NCBI GenBank assembly: GCA_964383565.1
Contig: CAYLIK010000103.1
Coordinates: forward strand, 1 to 11,104
Direction of reading: 5' to 3'
DNA from: CANJQJ01 sp964383565
Lineage (GTDB): Bacteria > Pseudomonadota > Alphaproteobacteria > Sphingomonadales > Sphingomonadaceae
DNA length: 11,104 bases
Below are positions 5,746 to 11,104 of the stretch, one piece after another. Every line of letters starts with the position of its first letter. Position 1 is the first letter of the stretch. The position numbers and the translations under genes are program-made. The notes below the pieces were generated by a model. It saw only the letters and a list, made by a program, of their open reading frames with translations. It did no database searches and was not told where the DNA came from.

Positions 5746-6189
5746 ATGGATCCTCTTCATCTTGGCCGCGCCAGCGAACTGCCTTCGAGCCCCGAAGCCG
5801 CAACGCTCGATTATGTTCCCAACCCAAAGCCGGGACGGCTTTATCTCGTGCGTTTCGCGGCTCCGGAATTCACGTCGCTCTGTCCGGTCACAGGCCAGCC
5901 CGATTTCGCGCATCTCGTGATCGATTATGTGCCGGCTGAAACGATCGTCGAATCGAAGTCGCTCAAGCTGTTTCTCGGCGCCTTTCGTAACCATGCCGCC
6001 TTCCATGAGGATTGCACGATCGGCATCGCGGAACGGCTGGTGGACGAGATGAAGCCGCAATGGCTGCGCATCGGCGGTTACTGGTATCCGCGCGGCGGCA
6101 TTCCGATCGACGTCTTCTGGCAGTCCGGTGCGCCGCCGGAGGGGCTGTGGCTCCCGGAACAGGGTGTGCCGTCCTATCGCGGACGATAG
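5746..6189 (+). CDS. queF: NADPH-dependent 7-cyano-7-deazaguanine reductase QueF, short (type I) form
   Basis: QueF reduces the nitrile of preQ0 to the amine preQ1, a four-electron NADPH-dependent step in the synthesis of the tRNA nucleoside queuosine. The 147-residue protein is the unimodular type. It carries the catalytic Cys46 and Asp53 in SLCPVTGQPDF, with the same 7-residue spacing as Cys55/Asp62 of the Bacillus subtilis enzyme. The QueF signature ESKSLKLF (69-76) follows, then substrate-contacting His87-Glu88 in FHEDC. The frame is open far upstream, but the ATG at 5746-5748 starts the family-like N-terminus; the ribosome binding site is poor (GGGATAG at most). If the weak upstream promoter is real, transcription would begin almost at the ATG. 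It is followed by a small unknown gene on the same strand. Confidence 0.93.
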   Translation: MDPLHLGRASELPSSPEAATLDYVPNPKPGRLYLVRFAAPEFTSLCPVTGQPDFAHLVIDYVPAETIVESKSLKLFLGAFRNHAAFHEDCTIGIAERLVDEMKPQWLRIGGYWYPRGGIPIDVFWQSGAPPEGLWLPEQGVPSYRGR

Positions 6190-6290
6190 GGTCGCGAACG
6201 GCGACGAAGGGCGGCCAGAAGCCCGGGAACATACTTAACGACGATCTGCCGACTTTGCGTCATAACGCGGGCTTTAGCCAGGAGGCGGCA

Positions 6291-6509
6291 TTGGAACTAA
6301 GCGGAACAGTCGCAGCCAATTTGCGACGGGCGATCGACAGCCTGAGACGGCATGAGGGGAAGCCCGTCCATCGGGACACGGTGCAATATTGGTCGTCCCT
6401 GCTCGATCACGCCAAGGATCGGAAGCAGCAGTTTGACGGCGGTTTGGATCGATTGATCCTCAGGCTTGAGTCGGGGCTCGCCGATCGCTTTCCGCGCAGC
6501 ATGAACTGA
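6291..6509 (+). CDS. Small uncharacterised protein, 72 residues, TTG start
   Basis: I do not recognise this protein. The open frame has no ATG before its second-last codon. A perfect AGGAGG lies 5 bases before the TTG at 6291-6293, which gives a compact 72-residue protein beginning MELSGTVAANLRRAIDSLRR. It is charged, probably mostly helical (about 5-20 and 28-68), with no cysteine, no signal peptide and no membrane segment, so a soluble cytoplasmic protein is likely. A central VHRDTVQYWSSLLDHAK (26-42) looks like a conserved core. It lies 101 bases after queF on the same strand, with no terminator between, and ends 19 bases from the converging hydrolase gene. It may be co-transcribed with queF, but no functional link is visible. 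Confidence 0.65.
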   Translation: MELSGTVAANLRRAIDSLRRHEGKPVHRDTVQYWSSLLDHAKDRKQQFDGGLDRLILRLESGLADRFPRSMN

Positions 6510-6528
6510 CTTCGAACGGGGCCGCACA

Positions 6529-7209
6529 TCACGCCCGTGGCGCCTTGTAGAAGATGTGGGTTCTGATCTGGGCGATCTTGTCGAGCGAATCCCGCCAGTA
6601 GGGCACGATCCAGTCCGTGTGGTAATGAGTCGCCGTGCCGACATCCGCGAACACATAGCCGTTGAGCGCACGTTTGGCCCGCTTGCGCGCCGCCGCCCAG
6701 CCGCTCTTCACTGGCCGACGCTGCAGCGAACCGTCGCAGGTAAAGCTGAACTGGCAACCGGTGCGCCGCGCCGCGCCCTGATACACCACGCCGCACACCG
6801 TTCCTGGATAGGCGGGATGGCGAACACGGTTGAGCACGACTTGCATGACCGCCTTCTGCCCGCGCTCATCGTCGCCGGCTTCGTATAAAGCCGCCGTTGC
6901 GAGGCACTCCGACGCCTGCAGGCGCGCTGCCGGCGATCCGTGGAAGACATAGCTTTTAGCTGGTTTTAGTGGCCCTTCCACGAAAGGCACCGCATCGTTA
7001 AGCGCTCGCGCTTCCTCTATCGTCAGAAGGTGCGATGGCGTAGTCTTCGGTCGGCCAGACTGGTCCCAATTCTGCACCATGAGATAGAGCGCGAGCGCGG
7101 GCAGCGAAAGAAGCAGGACGATCTCATGCAGCCTCAGCGGTTGCGAAGTACGCCTGCGCACCTGCCGCCTGCGCTTCCGTGATCCGTTCCGCTGTCGCCC
7201 CTTCGCCAC
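6529..7209 (-). CDS. SleB/CwlJ-type cell wall hydrolase, membrane-anchored
   Basis: The 226-residue protein has a very basic N-terminus (RKRRRQVRRR, 11-20), one membrane segment (about 29-45), and a Hydrolase_2 domain (PF07486, SleB type) at about 100-222. Family motifs include ECLATAALYEAG with the probable catalytic Glu110, VVLNRVRHPAYPGTVCGVVY (124-143), CQFSFTCDG (152-160) and THYHTDWIVPYW (194-205). The positive N-terminus predicts that the catalytic domain faces the periplasm, where it would cleave peptidoglycan. In Bacillus, SleB is a spore-cortex lytic transglycosylase; in alphaproteobacteria the family acts on ordinary murein, with unclear roles. The GTG at 7207-7209 is chosen because an in-frame TAG lies 9 bases upstream; the ribosome binding site is weak. 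It follows the unknown secreted-protein gene by 45 bases. Confidence 0.85.
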   Translation of the reverse strand: MAKGRQRNGSRKRRRQVRRRTSQPLRLHEIVLLLSLPALALYLMVQNWDQSGRPKTTPSHLLTIEEARALNDAVPFVEGPLKPAKSYVFHGSPAARLQASECLATAALYEAGDDERGQKAVMQVVLNRVRHPAYPGTVCGVVYQGAARRTGCQFSFTCDGSLQRRPVKSGWAAARKRAKRALNGYVFADVGTATHYHTDWIVPYWRDSLDKIAQIRTHIFYKAPRA

Positions 7210-7254
7210 GCAGGCCCACTAACCGACGCGCGAGAGGCTGAATAGAGCGATCGA

Positions 7255-8862
7255 TCAGGTGCCTGCGGGCGGGGCGGGCGGGGTCACGACTGGTATTGGT
7301 GGCGGTTCGACAGGCCGTGCGACCCGCAACGGCACGCTGACAGGTTCCGCAACGCCATATTGCTTGATCAGCAGGACGGGATCGCCTTCGTCGGCATTGG
7401 CAACGACAGTTTTGAGCGACAGCGACGTGGCATCGCGCGTCTGCCACTTCAGCGTCTTCGGCGCGGACCGACCTTGCTTGAACGCTATGCTCTCGACGCA
7501 GGCTGGTGCCGCGCCGGTCACGGTCACCGGATTTTCGCGCCCGGCCGTCAATGGCGTGTCGTCTGCAGGGCGCCATGGTTCGGCGCCCGGAAGTTGCAAG
7601 CTGAACTCCGGTCCTTCGAACGCCTCAAAGCCCCAATGGCCGTGCAGCCGCGCCTTGACCGAACCAGATATTGCCTTTGGAATCGAGGACTTGAGGACAT
7701 ATCCGCCCCGGTCTGCACGCGCCTCTACGGGGATCTCGACGCTCTTTCCGGTTGCCGGCGTAACCTTGATCGACATCTTGCGTGCATAGCCGGTCGAATA
7801 GATGAGCGGCGCGCCGTCCACCGGCAGGACCACATCCTGACGCGTTCCGCAGATCGGCCCCTCCTGCAGATTGCGGAGCTGCGGCGGGCGTTCGGCTTCG
7901 ATGGCGGGCATTGCCGTCACGAGAACGGATTTCGGTTTCTGAAACGACGGCGCTGCATTCAGCAGCAGCGACACGCCCTCGTCCCGGCGCAGGCTGAGCG
8001 TAGGCAGATAATTGAACTGCGGGTTGCTGAACGCGCCAAAGATGCGCGCCACATCGCGGACGATGCCGATATAGGGCGTGTAATAGCCATAGCCCGCTTC
8101 GCGCGTCGAACTAACCTGCATCGCGAGATCGGTCGGCGCGCCGGTCAGCGTTTCGGCGATCGAACTGGTGTGCATGTCTCCCAGCACCAGCGAGTCCCGG
8201 TTTTCGAGCAGGCAGGACGCCTGGCGCGCGATCACCCGATCGAGGCAGCCTTCGTTGAGCTTCATCGAAAGGCTGCGCGCCAGGGCGGGCGCAAGCGTTC
8301 GGAGATATTCGGGGTGCGTATTCCCCTGCGCCTGGATCGCCGTCATGAACGCATCGAGGCGGGAGCGATCGAGCGACGCCTGGTTAAGCGCCTGCGTCGC
8401 ACGGACAAACTCCCCCGGACGGCCGCGCACCGTCTCGGAGATTGCATCCGCCGCGCCGCCGGTCTCGGGCACGAAAAAGAGTACGAGCTGTTTCGCGCCC
8501 TCGGGCACCTTCAGCGACAAGGTCTTGTCCTTGTCCTTGCGCTTCCAGGTTTCCACCGCCTTGATCCAGTTCTTTGGCGGCGGATTGGTCGCTCCCCGCA
8601 GGAAGGTGGAAAACAGCAGGAACTTCGCGCCCTGATCCTTCGGCAGATCGGCCTGTATCGACAGAAGATCGCCGGACGCCAGTGTCGGCACCGCCCCGAT
8701 CGGAAGCGTCGCGCCGTCACGCTGCACTTTGACGTGCAGGCCGGGACCGGGAAGATCGAACGGCGCCGGATCGGCGGCGAGAACCGGCGACGCCAGTGTG
8801 ATGGATGTCATCGCAATCAGGCAGCGCCGACGCGACATAGAAGCGAGAAGTTGGAGGGGCAT
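7255..8862 (-). CDS. Uncharacterised secreted protein, about 535 residues
   Basis: I do not recognise the family. The N-terminus is a signal peptide with SRRRCLIAM (10-18), a hydrophobic stretch and probable cleavage near PVLA/AD (about 29). The mature part begins with a beta-rich region (about 40-135), followed by a helical section (about 140-235). A further beta-rich half runs to about 515, and a proline-rich tail (PPPIPVVTPPAPPAG) ends the protein. Four cysteines remain in the mature protein (206, 217, 338, 455), allowing two disulfides in the periplasm. No membrane segment beyond the signal is evident. The ATG at 8860-8862 is chosen (GGAG 12 bases upstream, marginal); an ATG at 8836-8838 would leave a shorter, equally good signal peptide. 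The SleB-type hydrolase gene lies 45 bases downstream, suggesting a shared transcript and an envelope role, which is inference. Confidence 0.8.
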   Translation of the reverse strand: MPLQLLASMSRRRCLIAMTSITLASPVLAADPAPFDLPGPGLHVKVQRDGATLPIGAVPTLASGDLLSIQADLPKDQGAKFLLFSTFLRGATNPPPKNWIKAVETWKRKDKDKTLSLKVPEGAKQLVLFFVPETGGAADAISETVRGRPGEFVRATQALNQASLDRSRLDAFMTAIQAQGNTHPEYLRTLAPALARSLSMKLNEGCLDRVIARQASCLLENRDSLVLGDMHTSSIAETLTGAPTDLAMQVSSTREAGYGYYTPYIGIVRDVARIFGAFSNPQFNYLPTLSLRRDEGVSLLLNAAPSFQKPKSVLVTAMPAIEAERPPQLRNLQEGPICGTRQDVVLPVDGAPLIYSTGYARKMSIKVTPATGKSVEIPVEARADRGGYVLKSSIPKAISGSVKARLHGHWGFEAFEGPEFSLQLPGAEPWRPADDTPLTAGRENPVTVTGAAPACVESIAFKQGRSAPKTLKWQTRDATSLSLKTVVANADEGDPVLLIKQYGVAEPVSVPLRVARPVEPPPIPVVTPPAPPAGT

Positions 8863-8963
8863 GCGTTCACAACGCTCCAAAAAATTTAAGGCTTCAACAT
8901 CCCCGCGATGTCCGGTTGCTGAATATCGTCAAATCTTGACGACGGGTGCTTCCGCTAGACCAA

Positions 8964-8992
8964 TTGACGCGTAACGGCCTCCTCCTTTATAT
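8964..8992 (+). promoter_or_regulatory. Probable sigma-70 promoter of argD-argF
   Basis: TTGACG (8964-8969) and TTATAT (8987-8992) are separated by exactly 17 bases, a good match to the housekeeping promoter consensus of alphaproteobacteria. Transcription would begin near 8999 and give a leader of about 48 bases before argD. A dyad, CGTCAA-ATC-TTGACG (8927-8941), lies just upstream and could be an operator, or two fortuitous TTGACG boxes. Confidence 0.55.
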
Positions 8993-9004
8993 GCCCGCTC
9001 CGTC

Positions 9005-9028
9005 AGGCGGCCAGGGGGCCGCCTTTTT
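9005..9028 (+). terminator. Terminator-like hairpin and T-tract in the argD leader
   Basis: AGGCGGCC (9005-9012) pairs perfectly with GGCCGCCT (9017-9024) across the loop AGGG, and the arm runs into TTTTT (9024-9028). By sequence this is a strong intrinsic terminator on the plus strand. Yet it ends 8 bases before the GGAGG of argD and begins about 6 bases after the predicted transcript start. No gene upstream on this strand needs terminating within several kilobases. It may be an attenuator-like or 5'-protecting element; no leader peptide fits in the space. Confidence 0.6.
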
Positions 9029-9046
9029 GCGTTTCCGGAGGTAGCC

Positions 9047-10234
9047 ATGTCGATCACCGCGCTTATGCCCGTCTATCCAAGATGCGGCGTGCGTCCGGTG
9101 CGAGGCGAGGGCGCGTATCTGATCAGTGAGGACGGCAGCCGCCATCTCGATTTCGCAAGCGGCATTGCGGTGAACGCGCTTGGCCACGGCCATCCTGTGC
9201 TGGTCAAGGCGATCGCTGATCAGGCGGCGACGCTGATGCACGTCTCCAATCTTTACGGCAGCCCGCAGGGTGAGCATTTCGCCCAGCGCCTTGTCGATCT
9301 GAGCTTCGCCGACACGGTGTTCTTCACCAATTCGGGGGCCGAGGCGGTGGAGTGCGCGATCAAGACTGCGCGCCGCTATCATTATGCCAACGGCGCGCCG
9401 GAGCGGCACAAGATCATCAGCTTCGCCAATGCCTTTCACGGCCGCACGCTCGGCACCATCTCGGCCACCAACCAGCCGAAGATGCGGGACGGGTTCGAAC
9501 CGTTGCTGCCGGGTTTCGAGGTCCTTGCGTTCAACGATCTTGCCGCCGCAGAGGCCGCTATCGATGAGACCACCGCAGGCTTCCTGCTCGAACCGATCCA
9601 GGGCGAGGGCGGCATCCTGCCCGCGACGCAGGAGTTCATGACCGGCCTTCGCAAGCTCTGCGACGATAACGGCCTGCTCCTGATCTTGGATGAGGTTCAG
9701 TGCGGTTATGCCCGCACTGGCAAGATGTGGGGATATGAACATTATGGCGTGACGCCGGATATCATGGCGGTCGCCAAGGGCATCGGCGGCGGCTTTCCGC
9801 TCGGTGCCTGCCTCGCCACCGAGGAAGCGGCGAAGGGCATGGTCTTCGGCACCCATGGCTCCACCTATGGCGGCAACCCGCTTGCCATCGCGGCGGGCGA
9901 GGCGGTGCTGAACGTCATCCAGGAACCGGGCTTTCTCGAAAATGTCACCGCGATGGGCGAAAGAATCCGCGCGGGGCTTGAGCAGATGATTCCAAATCAT
10001 GACCATCTGTTTGACAGCGTGCGCGGCAAGGGATTGATGCTGGGGCTGAAACTCAAATCCGATAGCCGCGATTTCGTTGCCCATCTGCGCGACAATCATG
10101 GTCTGCTGACGGTGGCCGCCGGCGACAATGTCGTCCGCATCCTGCCGCCGCTGATCATCGATGAAAGCCATGTCGGCGAATTCTTCGAGCGCCTGTCGGC
10201 TGGTGCGCGGAGCTATGAGGTAAAGAGCTCATGA
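9047..10234 (+). CDS. argD: Acetylornithine aminotransferase
   Basis: ArgD converts N-acetylglutamate semialdehyde to N-acetylornithine using glutamate and PLP, the fourth step of arginine synthesis; many ArgD proteins also act on N-succinyl-diaminopimelate in lysine synthesis. The 395-residue protein is of normal length for class III aminotransferases. It shows TNSGAEAVECA (94-104) binding the PLP phosphate, LLEPIQGEGG (180-189), the cofactor aspartate in ILDEVQCGYARTG (Asp215) and the Schiff-base lysine in VAKGIGGGFPLGA (Lys244). The start has GGAGG 5 bases upstream. Its stop codon overlaps the argF start (ATGA). Other class III transaminases (ornithine or 4-aminobutyrate types) share the fold, but pairing with argF settles the assignment. 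Confidence 0.95.
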   Translation: MSITALMPVYPRCGVRPVRGEGAYLISEDGSRHLDFASGIAVNALGHGHPVLVKAIADQAATLMHVSNLYGSPQGEHFAQRLVDLSFADTVFFTNSGAEAVECAIKTARRYHYANGAPERHKIISFANAFHGRTLGTISATNQPKMRDGFEPLLPGFEVLAFNDLAAAEAAIDETTAGFLLEPIQGEGGILPATQEFMTGLRKLCDDNGLLLILDEVQCGYARTGKMWGYEHYGVTPDIMAVAKGIGGGFPLGACLATEEAAKGMVFGTHGSTYGGNPLAIAAGEAVLNVIQEPGFLENVTAMGERIRAGLEQMIPNHDHLFDSVRGKGLMLGLKLKSDSRDFVAHLRDNHGLLTVAAGDNVVRILPPLIIDESHVGEFFERLSAGARSYEVKSS

Positions 10235-11104
10235 CCGTCCGCCACTTTCTCGATCTCTCGGACGCCGGCGGCAATGCGCTCGCCGCGATGCTTGACGAGG
10301 CGATGACCCGCAAGGCCGCCCGCGCGGGCTGGCCCAAAGGCAAGCCTGATGCGGATGCGCCGCTGGCTGGCCGCACGCTCGCGATGATCTTCGAGAAGAA
10401 CTCGACCCGTACCCGCGTGTCGTTCGATATGGCGATGCGTCAGCTCGGCGGATCGACGGTCATCCTCGATTCCGGCACCACCCAGCTTGGCCGGGGCGAG
10501 AGCATTGCGGATACCGCCCGTGTCCTCTCGGGCTTCGCCGATGCGATAATGATCCGCACCGACGATCATGACAAGCTTACAGAAATGGCCACATATGCCA
10601 CCATCCCGGTGATCAACGGCCTGACGGATCACAGCCATCCCTGCCAGATCATGGCCGATCTTCAGACCGTGATCGAGCATCGCGCGAAGCTTGCCGGCAC
10701 GCAGTGGGCATGGCTCGGCGACGGCAACAATGTGCTGCATTCGATCATCGAGGCGGGCAGCCTGCTCGGATTCGGTGTGCGCGTCGCGTGTCCCGAGGGC
10801 TATGATCCCTCGCCTGACGTGATCGGCCAGGCGAAGCAGCGGGGCGGCGATGTCCGTTTCGAACGTGATCCCAGGGCGGCGGTCGCCGGAGCCGATGTGG
10901 TGGTGACGGACACCTGGATTTCGATGGGCCAGGACCATGCCGAGCAAAAGCTGGCCGCGATGATGCCCTATCAGGTCACGCCGGAAATCATGGCGGCGGC
11001 TGCGCCCAGGGCGGTTTTCCTCCACTGCCTCCCAGCCCATCGCGGCGAGGAGGTAGTCGATGCCGTGATCGATGGCCCGCAATCAGTGGTCTGGGACGAA
11101 GCGG
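10231..11104 (+). CDS. argF: Ornithine carbamoyltransferase, C-terminus cut by window end
   Basis: ArgF joins ornithine and carbamoyl phosphate to make citrulline. The 291 visible residues include the carbamoyl-phosphate loop FEKNSTRTR (54-62), HPCQ (136-139), the ornithine-side DTWISMGQ (227-234) and HCLPAHRGEE (265-274). These separate it from aspartate carbamoyltransferase. Only the last stretch, about 15-20 residues by comparison with the family's usual 305-310, lies beyond the right edge. The ATG at 10231-10233 overlaps the argD stop by 4 bases (ATGA), indicating translational coupling, and GAGG lies about 10 bases upstream within argD. There is nothing unusual in the visible part. Confidence 0.95.
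   Translation, partial: MTVRHFLDLSDAGGNALAAMLDEAMTRKAARAGWPKGKPDADAPLAGRTLAMIFEKNSTRTRVSFDMAMRQLGGSTVILDSGTTQLGRGESIADTARVLSGFADAIMIRTDDHDKLTEMATYATIPVINGLTDHSHPCQIMADLQTVIEHRAKLAGTQWAWLGDGNNVLHSIIEAGSLLGFGVRVACPEGYDPSPDVIGQAKQRGGDVRFERDPRAAVAGADVVVTDTWISMGQDHAEQKLAAMMPYQVTPEIMAAAAPRAVFLHCLPAHRGEEVVDAVIDGPQSVVWDEA

Noticed and set aside
6226..6261. EcfG (general stress) promoter ahead of the small gene, from GGAAC at 6226-6230
   Set aside because: The nearest CGTC/CGTT-like -10 is 27 bases away, well beyond the 15-17 needed.
7360..8889. Long plus-strand open frame (509 codons) opposite the unknown secreted protein
   Set aside because: Its translation is rich in Arg, His and Gly with no domain or signal, as expected from the antisense of a GC-rich gene. 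The minus-strand frame has a signal peptide and balanced composition.
8881..9046. A tRNA or other small RNA gene between the unknown gene and argD, suggested by the hairpin with T-tract
   Set aside because: No cloverleaf, conserved tRNA loop or other recognisable RNA structure is visible in 8881-9000; the hairpin is better read as part of the argD leader.
8987..10171. Long minus-strand open frame (394 codons) opposite argD
   Set aside because: argD is unambiguous by its catalytic motifs; the opposite frame is an antisense shadow.
10213..11082. Minus-strand open frame (289 codons) opposite argF
   Set aside because: argF carries all carbamoyltransferase motifs, and the antisense translation has none of any family.

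Overview
The window reads as ordinary chromosomal DNA of an alphaproteobacterium, most likely a sphingomonad (Sphingomonadaceae). The support is the high GC content, the dense gene packing, the order nadD-rsfS-rlmH-EnvC-like peptidase, two TorF-type small porins, and the style of the proteins. It is the work of recognition only; no search was run. There is no sign of phage, insertion sequence, CRISPR, tRNA or rRNA. No gene-free stretch exceeds 300 bases. The largest gaps are 3338-3599, 8863-9046, 2478-2605, 5638-5745 and 6190-6290.

Left block (1-3337, all minus strand; transcription runs right to left). It begins with two paralogous outer-membrane TorF-family porins, separated by a clear intrinsic terminator. 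Then come nadD (NAD synthesis), rsfS (ribosome silencing), rlmH (23S rRNA pseudouridine-1915 methylation) and the first 90 codons of a secreted coiled-coil EnvC-like murein hydrolase activator. The last five genes are tightly spaced (22 nt, 9 nt, 9 nt, then a 4-nt overlap). Three genes in a row (nadD, rsfS, rlmH) have no usable ATG and seem to start at CTG, TTG and TTG.

Middle block (3600-7209). sseA (3-mercaptopyruvate sulfurtransferase) and metC (cystathionine beta-lyase) form a sulfur amino-acid pair on the minus strand with overlapping ends. Divergent from sseA is queF (7-cyano-7-deazaguanine reductase, queuosine pathway) on the plus strand. It is followed by a small uncharacterised 72-residue protein whose TTG start is set by a perfect Shine-Dalgarno sequence. 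Convergent with that is a membrane-anchored SleB-type cell wall hydrolase on the minus strand.

Right block (7255-11104). A secreted protein of about 535 residues that I do not recognise lies just upstream of the SleB-type gene, on the same strand and 45 nt away. Divergent from it is argD-argF, two consecutive enzymes' genes of arginine synthesis joined by an ATGA overlap; argF runs off the right edge. The argD leader has a good promoter, with a terminator-like hairpin plus T-tract between the predicted transcript start and the ribosome binding site.

No evident new multi-gene system is present. The best candidates for undescribed biology are the unknown secreted protein beside the cell wall hydrolase, the terminator-like argD leader, the run of non-ATG starts in the nadD operon, and the operator-like palindromes upstream of the first porin.
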